The notes beneath the pieces were generated by a model. That model saw only the letters and a list, made by a program, of their open reading frames with translations. It did not search any database and had not been told where the DNA came from. Shown piece after piece: positions 21,335 to 28,652 of a stretch of 37,816 nucleotides of DNA. The position numbers and the translations under genes are program-made. The DNA comes from Candidatus Pacearchaeota archaeon (GTDB taxonomy: Archaea > Nanoarchaeota > Nanoarchaeia > Pacearchaeales > GW2011-AR1): NCBI GenBank assembly GCA_023228245.1, contig JALOBN010000024.1:1-37816 (forward strand), written 5' to 3'. The stretch's first letter is position 1; every line of letters begins with the position of its first letter.

Positions 21335-21772
21335 ATGGGACTGCCGCAAGGATTGGTAACTGGTCACGTCGCTAGACTGCCTGGTGTGACCGGCGACCTC
21401 AAAAAACAAACAGCCACCACCACCTCGCGTAGTCAGAGCGGACTTGAGGAGGGCTTTTGGCGACTGTGGGTATCGCTAAAACCGGACCTACCAAGGCCGA
21501 TCCACGATTACCAATTCGCATGGCCGGATAGAAAATGGGAGATTGACTTCTATTGGTGGAACGAAAAGGTCGCCGTGGAAATTGACGGAGGCGCACCGGG
21601 CGGCGGCAGGCATCAGCGACGGAAGGGCTTTGCTGCTGACGCCGAGAAAAAACGAGAGGCCGAGAAGCGTGGCTATACCGTGCTCTGTTATCCGAGCGAC
21701 GAGTGGAAAGAGCGACCAGTACAGATCATTGAAGAGATAGCGGCGATACTGATACGAAAGGCCCAACCGTGA
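21335..21772 (+). CDS. PD-(D/E)XK-type phage endonuclease (DUF559/VSR-like)
   Basis: A 145-aa protein from ATG 21335 (GTG 21329 is an alternative). YQFAWPDRKWEIDFYWWNEKVAVEIDGGAPGGGRHQRRKGFAADAEKKREAEKRGYTVLCYPSDEWKE has the core RKWxxDFxWxxxKxAVEIDGG, GRH, DxEKxxxAxxxGWxVLR. The D and E-x-D residues fit a metal-binding nuclease, like small Holliday-junction or mismatch-type nucleases in phages. Works in recombination or repair. Confidence 0.75.
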   Translation: MGLPQGLVTGHVARLPGVTGDLKKQTATTTSRSQSGLEEGFWRLWVSLKPDLPRPIHDYQFAWPDRKWEIDFYWWNEKVAVEIDGGAPGGGRHQRRKGFAADAEKKREAEKRGYTVLCYPSDEWKERPVQIIEEIAAILIRKAQP

Positions 21773-22476
21773 ACAACACGACGCCGAAAAAATATCCGAT
21801 TTTGTTTTCGTCGGCAATGGTTCGCGCGATTCTCGACAATCAAAAGTCGCAGACGCGGCGATTAGTGAAGCCGCAGCCGCCGGAAGATTGGAGTCCGATT
21901 GGATGCGAACGATACGAGCAGATGGTGGTCGGACGCGATGGCATGGAAAAGCCCGGTAAGGAAATCTTTGGGGCATACGATGAGGATTGGGGAGTCGCGT
22001 GTCCGTATGGAGGGCCGGGCGACGTGCTAGTTCCATTGACAACGTGGGCAACGGAAGCACGCTTTGATAGCGTGAAACCGACAATGGTTCCGACAATCAG
22101 TCACAGAAAGATTTGGACATTGTGGGACGGACTACAAAAACCCGAATGGTGTGGACGTTTGCGCCCAGGTCGCTTTATGCCGCTGTGGATGCGGGAGGTA
22201 TTGCCGCGAATGTCGTCCATCTCCATTCGCGTACAGCGGCTACAAGACATCAGCGAAGAGGACGCGATTGCGGAAGGCGCGTTGCTTCCGATAAACTGGA
22301 AACACTGTCCTAGTGACTACATTCCGAAAGGACTTTCGACGCAACGGGCAATGGAAGCGACCTATTCCCACCGCATGTTTTTTGCAGCAATATGGGACTC
22401 TATCAACGCCAAGCGTGCGCCGTGGTTTGTCAATCCGTGGGTATGGGTCATAACTTTCTATAGGATCGGGAAATGA
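21769..22476 (+). CDS. ASCH-like phage protein
   Basis: A 235-aa protein. PILFSSAMVRAILDNQKSQTRRLVKPQ, CPYGGPGDVLVPLTTWATEA, CGRLRPGRFMPLWMREVLPRMSSISIRVQRLQDISEEDAIAEGA and FFAAIWDSINAKRAPWFVNPWVWVITF are the blocks of a large phage family with an ASCH/PUA-type fold (RNA-binding-like). The usual LWVRE after GD is LVPLTTW here. Function unknown; nucleic-acid binding is likely. Confidence 0.75.
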   Translation: MNNTTPKKYPILFSSAMVRAILDNQKSQTRRLVKPQPPEDWSPIGCERYEQMVVGRDGMEKPGKEIFGAYDEDWGVACPYGGPGDVLVPLTTWATEARFDSVKPTMVPTISHRKIWTLWDGLQKPEWCGRLRPGRFMPLWMREVLPRMSSISIRVQRLQDISEEDAIAEGALLPINWKHCPSDYIPKGLSTQRAMEATYSHRMFFAAIWDSINAKRAPWFVNPWVWVITFYRIGK

Positions 22477-22709
22477 GCGACATGAAGATACAAGACTGGC
22501 GAGAGCGGCGCGAACTGATACCGACGTTCTCCGTTCATCCCGAGGCGGCGCGTATCTCCGACATTGTCAACATGGCTGCCGATTTGATGGAATGTCGGCA
22601 CATTTTGTACCACCTTGGGTACATCGACCAAGCGACAAACGACATCTTATACAAGTCGTTGGCCCACGTTGGCAAGAGTGAGACTGCAACTGAAAGGCCA
22701 CCCCAATGA
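22473..22709 (+). CDS. Small helical hypothetical protein
   Basis: A 78-aa protein with 4-bp overlaps on both sides. VHPEAARISDIVNMAADLMECRHILYHLGYIDQATNDILYKSLAHVG is helical. No family is recognised. Confidence 0.55.
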   Translation: MSDMKIQDWRERRELIPTFSVHPEAARISDIVNMAADLMECRHILYHLGYIDQATNDILYKSLAHVGKSETATERPPQ

Positions 22710-23122
22710 CGCCCCACATACCTACTGTTGACCTGCAAGCGTTGGCCGCAGAAGCCCGCCAAGAAGAGGCCGACACTAAGCTGAACGAAAAAGCGGCGAT
22801 CATGCTCGGTCTCCATAAGGCGTGGGTGCAAGAATATCGCCACGCAGTAAATGGGCCGCATGGAGGGTGGGGCTGGTTCGATGCGACCGGTGAGCTTTTG
22901 TGGTTTATGGATGGCGCGTTCAACCCCTGCGACTCATACGACGACGTTCACCTGCTGCTGAAGGAATGCGTTCGGCGTGGACCGTGGGACAGATTTGAGC
23001 TAGAACTCGCCGAGGTGCTAGGCTACGCCCCCGGTATACCGACGGTGAATGCGGCACTGCTTGCCTCGCCACGCGACCTCTGTTTGGCGTGCGTCAAAAC
23101 ACTTGAAAGGAACGAAGCATGA
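22706..23122 (+). CDS. Hypothetical phage protein
   Basis: A 138-aa protein, overlapping by 4 bp on both sides. AAIMLGLHKAWVQEYRHAVNGPHGGWGWFDATGELLWFMDGAFNPCDSYDDV is beta and aromatic-rich; the C-terminus is helical with two Cys. Unknown function. Confidence 0.6.
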   Translation: MTPHIPTVDLQALAAEARQEEADTKLNEKAAIMLGLHKAWVQEYRHAVNGPHGGWGWFDATGELLWFMDGAFNPCDSYDDVHLLLKECVRRGPWDRFELELAEVLGYAPGIPTVNAALLASPRDLCLACVKTLERNEA

Positions 23123-23565
23123 AGCCGTGTCCATTTTGCGGCCATAACGTCACGTCAGTCGGAAGCGATCCCATCACCACGGATCACTACTGGATCTGGT
23201 GTTGTAACTGCGGCGCGCGTGGCCCAAGAGTCAATAGTGCCTGGCTTGCAACAAAAACATGGGACCAACGCCACGTACCCGTGGCCGAGCGTGACCTGGA
23301 CGCGGAGATGAAGCGGCTACTTTCGGTTATACCCGAGTCATGCGTCGGACAGCAATGGGAAATCCGACTGAATGGACGGCATCGCTGCTATTGCGCGACA
23401 CAAGAGGCGGTTCTGGCGACGCTCAGTAAACTGGTCCCGCCAGAGCCGACGCCAAAAGACAACTCTCGCATCGTTGCACAGTGGGTATTGGATATGGCGT
23501 TTTGCCCGCCGGAAGTGAAGGCGGCAGCAAAAGCGTTGCTGGAACGAGGAGAGAAGACGACATGA
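23119..23565 (+). CDS. Lar-like zinc-ribbon protein (restriction alleviation type)
   Basis: A 148-aa protein. MKPCPFCGHNVTSVGSDPITTDHYWIWCCNCGARGPRVNSAWLATKTWDQR has the CPFCG...C..CGA...W.N pattern of the Lar family, which in lambdoid phages modulates type I restriction. The C-terminal part (LSVIPESCVGQQWEIRLNGRHRCYC...) is extra. Anti-restriction would suit the two methyltransferases in the window. Confidence 0.65.
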   Translation: MKPCPFCGHNVTSVGSDPITTDHYWIWCCNCGARGPRVNSAWLATKTWDQRHVPVAERDLDAEMKRLLSVIPESCVGQQWEIRLNGRHRCYCATQEAVLATLSKLVPPEPTPKDNSRIVAQWVLDMAFCPPEVKAAAKALLERGEKTT

Positions 23566-23720
23566 GCACCACGGCACTTATTGTGCTTGCTAGTGTTGGT
23601 TGGGGCAGCGCCATCTATCTGGCGATGGCAGCGAGGGAGTCGCACCGCGAATGGCTAAAAATATGCGACGGTTACGAGAAGATCATCGCCGATCTTGAGC
23701 GCGAGAAGCCAACGACATGA
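23562..23720 (+). CDS. Small single-TM protein
   Basis: A 52-aa protein (MSTTALIVLASVGWGSAIYLAMAARESHREWLKICDGYEKIIADLEREKP). One N-terminal membrane helix, then a polar coiled-coil-like tail. ATGA overlaps on both sides. Could be a spanin-like or holin-like part, but this is only a guess. Confidence 0.55.
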   Translation: MSTTALIVLASVGWGSAIYLAMAARESHREWLKICDGYEKIIADLEREKPTT

Positions 23721-23842
23721 GCATTGACCCATATACAGGACGGCACGTATCCGACAAGCCCGAGGAAAACCATGAGCGAAGCACCAAGCGTGAAGCGATA
23801 CTTGGGCATGAAAAAAGACTGGGGCTTGGCTGGCGGCAGTAG
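23717..23842 (+). CDS. Short frame overlapping the next gene
   Basis: A 41-aa frame (MSIDPYTGRHVSDKPEENHERSTKREAI...) whose ATG overlaps the previous stop by 4 bp. It is overlapped out of frame by the next gene, so only one of the two starts may be used. Coupling favours it; the overlap counts against it. Confidence 0.3.
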   Translation: MSIDPYTGRHVSDKPEENHERSTKREAILGHEKRLGLGWRQ

Positions 23843-24179
23843 CTATGTCGCCTCGGAAGACTACGATGCTCTTGCCGCCGAATTTGAGAAACTAAAAGAG
23901 AGGATCGAGACACAGCAGAAGCGGATCACAAAGCTAGAAAACGCTCTGACGCTGTCGTATCAATCCCGATGGCAAGTGGAACGCCGACTTGGTGACCTTG
24001 TTTGCGCTGCAGAGGCGCGTGTGAGCAGAACGCATAAGCGTTGGGTCAAGTTGCGTGATGAACACAAACTGTCAAACAAGAAAATCGCTGAGTTGGAGCG
24101 GCAGGTGACAACCGCAAGGGTGGCGATTCGTGCGCACAACATTCCAGAGTCCGAAATAGATCAAGGAGAAGCGAAATGA
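23772..24179 (+). CDS. Coiled-coil phage protein
   Basis: A 135-aa protein from ATG 23772 (GAGGAAA upstream). AAEFEKLKERIETQQKRITKLENALTLSYQSRWQVERRLGDLVCAAEAR and later EHKLSNKKIAELERQVTTARVAIRAHN form long coiled coils. Function unknown. It is followed by the pentapeptide-repeat gene. Confidence 0.6.
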   Translation: MSEAPSVKRYLGMKKDWGLAGGSSYVASEDYDALAAEFEKLKERIETQQKRITKLENALTLSYQSRWQVERRLGDLVCAAEARVSRTHKRWVKLRDEHKLSNKKIAELERQVTTARVAIRAHNIPESEIDQGEAK

Positions 24180-24787
24180 AAATCCTATCGCGATTTGACG
24201 GCAGAACATGTTACGAAGACGATGCCGATTCGATGCTGAAAACGCTACAGGCTGGCGTGAAGGCCAGAGCCGATCTGACCGAAGCCGATCTGACCGAAGC
24301 CAATCTGACCGAAGCCGATCTGACCAGAGCCGATCTGACCAGAGCCAATCTGACCGGAGCCGATCTGACCGGAGCCTATCTGACCGGAGCCAATCTGACC
24401 GGAGCCGATCTGACCGGAGCCTATCTGACCGGAGCCTATCTGACCGGAGCCTATCTGACCAGAGCCTATCTGACCAGAGCCGATCTGACCAGAGCCCATC
24501 TGACCAGAGCCTATCTGACCGAAGCCGATCTGACCGAAGCCAATCTGAATTGGAATAGCCATTGGCTAATCGGTCATATTCTTAAAGTGGCAGCGGGTGA
24601 CGACGTTGCTAGGCGATGCCTGGCTGGAGGAATTATCATTAGCGCAGATTGGTGCTGGGACAAGATGCTTTCATTTGACCATCCAGAGAAAGCGTGGGCG
24701 CTGTCTGTTCTACTGCCTCTAATTATGGTGGGAGACAACGCACCGGAAGCACTGCGAGCACTAAAATCAAAAGGAGAAACAAAATGA
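24176..24787 (+). CDS. Pentapeptide-repeat protein
   Basis: A 203-aa protein. After MKILSRFDGRTCYEDDADSMLKTL come 19 consecutive pentapeptides of the form A(D/N/Y/H)LT(E/R/G) at residues 31-125, then a helical C-terminal domain (HWLIGHILKVAAGDDVARRCLAGG...). Pentapeptide repeats fold into a right-handed quadrilateral beta-helix that can mimic B-form DNA and, in Qnr/MfpA-type proteins, protects gyrase. Here a DNA-mimic or anti-host role is inferred; no specific target is visible. Confidence 0.85.
   Translation: MKILSRFDGRTCYEDDADSMLKTLQAGVKARADLTEADLTEANLTEADLTRADLTRANLTGADLTGAYLTGANLTGADLTGAYLTGAYLTGAYLTRAYLTRADLTRAHLTRAYLTEADLTEANLNWNSHWLIGHILKVAAGDDVARRCLAGGIIISADWCWDKMLSFDHPEKAWALSVLLPLIMVGDNAPEALRALKSKGETK
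24266..24550 (+). repeat. 15-bp tandem array encoding pentapeptides
   Basis: Nineteen 15-bp units, each a variant of GCCGATCTGACC plus GAA/AGA/GGA. The fifth-residue pattern runs R E E E R R, seven G, R R R R, E E, so blocks of units are arranged almost symmetrically, as expected after stepwise expansion. Other frames stay open because of the repeats, including a minus-strand frame of 105 aa. Confidence 0.9.
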
Positions 24788-25944
24788 GCGACCTGAGAAA
24801 AGCGGCGGAAAAACTGGCGTTGCACGTGATTCAGCTTAACGGAATGAGTGGGACTTATGCTGCTATCCTCGCGGACGATGTGGTGAAGATTCTAGGCCAG
24901 CCCTGCCAGCTGCCCGTGAACAAAGACAAGTTGCTCGACATCCTTGCTGAGACGTGGGAGACGAGCGCTAAGGGCACGCGAACACTGGCCGCGTTGTACA
25001 CCGACATTTCTGTACGGAACGAGAAGTGGCTCGGCGACGTGGCGGACAAGATACTCACCATGATGCAAACCGACCAAATCGAGGTCGAGGCAGCAGAGCA
25101 AGAGGCGGCGGGAATCGAGTATCGTTATGAACCGCACTCGCAAATGTTGATTCGGCGACGTGGTCCAGACGACAACTGGGAGGTGCATCGCGGGGGACAA
25201 TGGGAGCCTTCTGACTGGACTATCTCACACGGAAAGGTGTCTTGTCTCGAAGCACTGCGACTTGCAGCCCAGGGAGAGGCCGCAGAGTCACGAGCCGTGG
25301 TGATGCAACTCAAGGCCGAGAACGATGCGCTTCGTACTACGGTTGATGGTTTTCGTAATTGGAAGTTGGCTCACTGCGGCAATTGCCACCAAGACATTCC
25401 GCGGTCGGAATGCACAACGCACTGGAAAACGTGTAGCAATCATCAGGCGAGAGCACTCATTGAAACGCTGCGCTCGCAACTTCCGACGGCCGAGGACCGA
25501 GAATACCTAGCTGCCTGCGAGTGGGCGCTAGAGAAGCGTCACAAGTGCGTCAAGACGGCCGCTGGCTGGCAAGTCTTCCATCGCGGTGACATGCCGATCT
25601 GCCGGCCACAAGAGACAATGCGGCTTGCTGTCCTTGCCGCATGGGGGAGCAAGGCAAAGGAGCCGGAGAAACCAACCGAGCAGCAATTTGCTGTGGACGA
25701 GCCATCGACCATCGGAAAAACCATCGTAAATAGCTTGCGAGAGCTTACAGACGAGCTAGCGGAGGAATCGGAGCGAGAGTTGCGTTCTGCCCGCGCCATC
25801 ACCTACGCGGCAAAGAAGGCAGCGGTGGACTCGCAAGCCAAGCAGCCCAGGACTACTGGCGATCTTGCCGATTGTGTGTGCCAAGCGATTAGGGATGCTG
25901 CCGACAAGTTTCTACGTGAGTTGGAAAGCAAGAAACCCAATTAG
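24784..25944 (+). CDS. Large hypothetical phage protein
   Basis: A 386-aa protein from ATG 24784 (AAAAGGAG upstream). It starts with MSDLRKAAEKLALHVIQLNGMSGTYAAILADDVVKILGQ, has a beta-rich centre (YRYEPHSQMLIRRRGPDDNWEVHRGGQWEPSDW), a Cys pair CGNCHQDIPRSEC, and a helical C-terminus. It is acidic and mostly helical. I recognise no family. It lies next to the pentapeptide gene. Confidence 0.6.
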   Translation: MSDLRKAAEKLALHVIQLNGMSGTYAAILADDVVKILGQPCQLPVNKDKLLDILAETWETSAKGTRTLAALYTDISVRNEKWLGDVADKILTMMQTDQIEVEAAEQEAAGIEYRYEPHSQMLIRRRGPDDNWEVHRGGQWEPSDWTISHGKVSCLEALRLAAQGEAAESRAVVMQLKAENDALRTTVDGFRNWKLAHCGNCHQDIPRSECTTHWKTCSNHQARALIETLRSQLPTAEDREYLAACEWALEKRHKCVKTAAGWQVFHRGDMPICRPQETMRLAVLAAWGSKAKEPEKPTEQQFAVDEPSTIGKTIVNSLRELTDELAEESERELRSARAITYAAKKAAVDSQAKQPRTTGDLADCVCQAIRDAADKFLRELESKKPN

Positions 25945-25960
25945 GACAAGGAGATCGATT

Positions 25961-26227
25961 ATGAAGAAGCTAGTACAAGTTACTGAAGTCGAGGGCGAAG
26001 GATTGATGGGCCTGATGGGGCAGCGTATTACGCTGTTCGGTCAGAATTACATTTGGACTGGTTTGTTGGTTGGTATCAATGATACCTTCGTCAAGCTCGA
26101 CAATCCGTCTATTGTGTATGAGACTGGCCCGTTTGGAGACTCCGAATGGACTGATGCGCAGGCTCTTCCAAAGAGCATTTATGTCATGTTGGCGGCTGTT
26201 GAGGCGTTTGGCTTGGTGAAGGGGTAA
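25961..26227 (+). CDS. Small conserved phage protein
   Basis: An 88-aa protein with GGAGATCGATT before the ATG. VTEVEGEGLMGLMGQRITLFGQNYIWTGLLVGINDTFVKLDNPSIVYETGPFGDSEWTDAQALPKSIYVMLAAVEAFGLVKG resembles a small phage family seen in many genomes, with the LPKSIYVMLAAVEAF end. Function unknown. Confidence 0.65.
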   Translation: MKKLVQVTEVEGEGLMGLMGQRITLFGQNYIWTGLLVGINDTFVKLDNPSIVYETGPFGDSEWTDAQALPKSIYVMLAAVEAFGLVKG

Positions 26228-26229
26228 TC

Positions 26230-26304
26230 ATGCGACTTTCTGCAAAAAACAAATACAGGTCTGGGTCTGGGTCTCGGTCTGGGTCTGGGTCTGGGTCTGG
26301 GTAA
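26230..26304 (+). CDS. Tiny Gly-Ser repeat peptide
   Basis: A 24-aa frame, MRLSAKNKYRSGSGSRSGSGSGSG, ending at TAA. It resembles short phage peptides with GSGSG-type repeats near this position in other phages. The GGGTCT hexamer is repeated about seven times, so length may vary. Confidence 0.4.
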   Translation: MRLSAKNKYRSGSGSRSGSGSGSG

Positions 26305-26354
26305 TTCAATTCCGCACCGGCGATTTAAGTGATCCAAACCGAAAGGAGCCAGTT

Positions 26355-26741
26355 GTGGATAAAAAACAAAAAGTAGTGGCTAAGGAGTCAGCAGAAGACC
26401 GCAAATGCCCGGTGTGCGGCATTTTCAGTCCAGGCGGCACCCTCTGCCAAGAGTGTCGTCACCATAAACGCATCATCGATGAGAGGCGAGCGATAAGCCG
26501 ACCCATAGCCGAGATCATCGCCGACGTGCATGAGTTTCACGGCGCAACTACGACGCCGGAAGAAATCCGCCAGCTAGCCAAGGAGGTCGAGCGGTTGACC
26601 GGCGAACTGACCGCCGCATGGCAACTTGGCTTCCATTCACGGGATGAAGAGGTGTCGCAGTTGCGGGCGATTTCGGCGTGCAAAGGGCACATCGGCCGCG
26701 ATCTGCCGTTCGGTGAGGTCACACGATGCCCGCTGATATGA
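26355..26741 (+). CDS. Small zinc-ribbon phage protein, GTG start
   Basis: A 128-aa protein starting at GTG 26355, with AAAGGAGCC upstream. CPVCGIFSPGGTLCQECRHHKRIIDE is a zinc ribbon (CxxC...CxxC). The C-terminus is helical (TPEEIRQLAKEVERLTGELTAAW). It overlaps the next gene by 16 bp. Confidence 0.6.
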   Translation: MDKKQKVVAKESAEDRKCPVCGIFSPGGTLCQECRHHKRIIDERRAISRPIAEIIADVHEFHGATTTPEEIRQLAKEVERLTGELTAAWQLGFHSRDEEVSQLRAISACKGHIGRDLPFGEVTRCPLI

Positions 26742-27625
26742 AGATCACCGCGATCAGCCCTTGGTATGGCAGTAAACGCACGCTTGCCCCGCGCATCGTC
26801 GCCGAGCTTGGAAAGCACGAAAGCTACTTCGATCCATTCTGTGGTAGCCTAGCCGTGGTGCTGGCCAAGGTGGCGAGCAGACAAGAGACCGTCTGCGACC
26901 TACACGGGGAATTGACGAACTTGGCGTGGATTCTCCAGGATGCGGCAACGGCCGGCGAGTTGTACGACCGCTTGGTGCGGACGCTGTTTTGTGAATCGTT
27001 GCTTCAGAAGTCGAGAGAAATCCTACAACGTGGCGATGCTTCTCCGGCCGATCGGGCCTACTGGTTCTTCATCCATTCGTGGTGCGGACGCAATGGCACG
27101 GCTGGATCAGCGAGAATGAATTTCCAGGTTGCCGTTCGATGGACAGCCGGCGGCGGCTCGCCAACCGTGCGATTCCGCAACGCGATCGACAGCATTCCCG
27201 CATGGCACGAGCGAATCCGCAACGTCGTGATCTTGAACCGGGACGCCTTTGACGTGATTCCCCGGATTCCCGACGATGCAGGCGTTGCAATCTACTGCGA
27301 CCCGCCATACTTGCACTCGACCCGGAACGGCGATGGGGATGGCGGCTACCGTCACGATTTTGAGGAATACGACGGCCTCTTCTCTGATCACGATGACCAC
27401 GCGAAACTCGCCGGCGAACTAAGCAGGTTCGCCCTTGCTAGGGTTGTGGTCAGCTACTACGCTCATCCACGGCTGCTGTCGTTGTATCCATCTGGCCGCT
27501 GGACGCATCTCGATTGCACGATGAATAAGAACCTCCACGTTCAGAATCGACGTGGGGCAGCGAAGGCCGACGCGCCCGAAGTTCTGATCGTGAACGGACC
27601 GAGTTACGGAAACCACGAGGCGTGA
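26726..27625 (+). CDS. dam: Dam-like N6-adenine DNA methyltransferase (D12 class)
   Basis: A 299-aa protein. ISPWYGSKRTLAPRIVAELGKHESYFDPFCGSLAVVLAKVAS is motif X/I of the D12 family (WxGxK, DPFxGxG). DLHGELTNLAWILQD is motif II-like. IYCDPPYLHSTRNGDG contains motif IV DPPY. It ends in the usual EVLIVNGP. The enzyme methylates adenine, probably in a short palindrome such as GATC, giving protection or a timing signal. Start 26726 has GGTGAGG upstream. Confidence 0.88.
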   Translation: MPADMKITAISPWYGSKRTLAPRIVAELGKHESYFDPFCGSLAVVLAKVASRQETVCDLHGELTNLAWILQDAATAGELYDRLVRTLFCESLLQKSREILQRGDASPADRAYWFFIHSWCGRNGTAGSARMNFQVAVRWTAGGGSPTVRFRNAIDSIPAWHERIRNVVILNRDAFDVIPRIPDDAGVAIYCDPPYLHSTRNGDGDGGYRHDFEEYDGLFSDHDDHAKLAGELSRFALARVVVSYYAHPRLLSLYPSGRWTHLDCTMNKNLHVQNRRGAAKADAPEVLIVNGPSYGNHEA

Positions 27626-27655
27626 GCCTCATAACCAACCCTAAGGAAACCTATC

Positions 27656-27994
27656 ATGTCAGGTTGTATTGGAAGGAGCGGGCCTCGGCCCGCGAAGAAA
27701 GCGACTGCGAAGAAACCAGCCGACAAGAAGCCGGCAAAACCGAAGGCCAAGAAGCCGTCGAAGACTGCGCTCGATGATTCCTGGAGGAAGTACCGCCTCG
27801 GAGCCGCCGGCTTCAACGATCAGCAAATCGACGCCCTGGAAACTGCGGGCATCCACACGCTCGGCGATGTGCAGGACGCAATGAAGGTTGGCATTCAGTG
27901 GCACAAGAAGGCCGGCGTCAACGGGCGATACCGCCAGTCGATCGAAGATGTCTTAGCCGCCTATCTGACGGAGGTATTCAGCAAGGCGGAGTGA
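27656..27994 (+). CDS. Lys/Ala/Pro-rich (H1-like) nucleoid-type protein
   Basis: A 112-aa protein with AAGGAAACC before the ATG. Residues 8-38 are basic and low-complexity (PRPAKKATAKKPADKKPAKPKAKKPSK), like bacterial H1-type histone tails. A helical domain follows (WRKYRLGAAGFNDQQIDALETAGIHTLGDVQDAM). Similar tails occur in nucleoid proteins and could help package or silence DNA. The helical domain's pattern (FNDQQIDALETAGIHTLGDV) is HhH-like. Role inferred. Confidence 0.6.
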   Translation: MSGCIGRSGPRPAKKATAKKPADKKPAKPKAKKPSKTALDDSWRKYRLGAAGFNDQQIDALETAGIHTLGDVQDAMKVGIQWHKKAGVNGRYRQSIEDVLAAYLTEVFSKAE

Positions 27995-28128
27995 AAAGGA
28001 AAGTGCGATGCGAGGACGCCAGAGAGACCGGCGTCCGCGCTTTAAACGCGACGAAGATGCGCTGCCGGGCCGATTCCAGGCTGGAGATGCTGCTGGCGAT
28101 GGTTAGTGATTTTGCGGCCGAGGCGTAG
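27991..28128 (+). CDS. Small basic protein, GTG start
   Basis: A 45-aa frame from GTG 27991 (GTGA overlap with the previous stop): VKRKVRCEDARETGVRALNATKMRCRADSRLEMLLAMVSDF... Cys and Arg rich. A second frame in the same place (ATG 28008, 32 aa) is Arg/Asp rich. I favour 27991 because of the overlap and the helix at its end. Confidence 0.4.
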   Translation: MKRKVRCEDARETGVRALNATKMRCRADSRLEMLLAMVSDFAAEA

Positions 28129-28148
28129 GAAGACGCAAGGAGGTGAAA

Positions 28149-28412
28149 ATGCTAGCAGAAAACGAGTCGGCCATACGTGTGCTCATAGTAAAAGGCTGGT
28201 CCGATTCCTCTATAGCAACCAAACTCCATGTTGGGCGAGACACCGTTCGGCGTGTACGAACCGGTGGCAAGAACCGTGAATTGCCATCTCCAGTCGGCGA
28301 GTTTGCGCCAGATCGCGTCAAGCCGTATTGGTGCGATGTGTGCCGAGCATGGGTAATCTATAAGCCTTGCCCGGCGTGTTACGTTCGCTATGTTAAGTTG
28401 GGTAAAAACTGA
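28149..28412 (+). CDS. Small HTH-like protein with C-terminal zinc motif
   Basis: An 87-aa protein from ATG 28149 (GGAGGTGAAA upstream). RVLIVKGWSDSSIATKLHVGRDTVRRVRTGGK is a short HTH (turn at about 20, recognition helix VGRDTVRRVR), followed by CDVCRAW...CPACYVRYVKLGKN, a zinc-ribbon-like tail. Regulator or DNA-structure protein. Overlaps are absent here. Confidence 0.6.
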   Translation: MLAENESAIRVLIVKGWSDSSIATKLHVGRDTVRRVRTGGKNRELPSPVGEFAPDRVKPYWCDVCRAWVIYKPCPACYVRYVKLGKN

Positions 28413-28461
28413 CTTGACTTTCTCTTGCAATTTTTTTTGGCGATGTTCTACTGGCGCAATC

Positions 28462-28650
28462 ATGGAGGCGGACGATCTGACGCTCGACCCGTGGGTTCAA
28501 GAAAAAATGGCCGAATTGAACATCAAGCCACCGACTCCCTATGACTTTCTGGGGCCGAGGCGTGGCCATCCGCACGAATGGAGCCGCCGCGAAATGCCAC
28601 CGTGGGCCGCGAATATCGTTGACGGCATAGATCAGGATTCGGAGAGGTAG
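28462..28650 (+). CDS. Small hypothetical protein
   Basis: A 62-aa protein (MEADDLTLDPWVQEKMAELNIKPPTPYDFLGPRRGHPHEWSRREMPPWAAN). A -35-like TTGACT lies upstream at about 28412. It precedes the membrane-anchored nuclease-like gene by 2 bp. No family is recognised. Confidence 0.5.
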   Translation: MEADDLTLDPWVQEKMAELNIKPPTPYDFLGPRRGHPHEWSRREMPPWAANIVDGIDQDSER

Positions 28651-28652
28651 CC

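Noticed and set aside
24245..24562. 105-aa minus-strand frame of GFGQI repeats
   Set aside because: It exists only because the 15-bp repeats keep all frames open.
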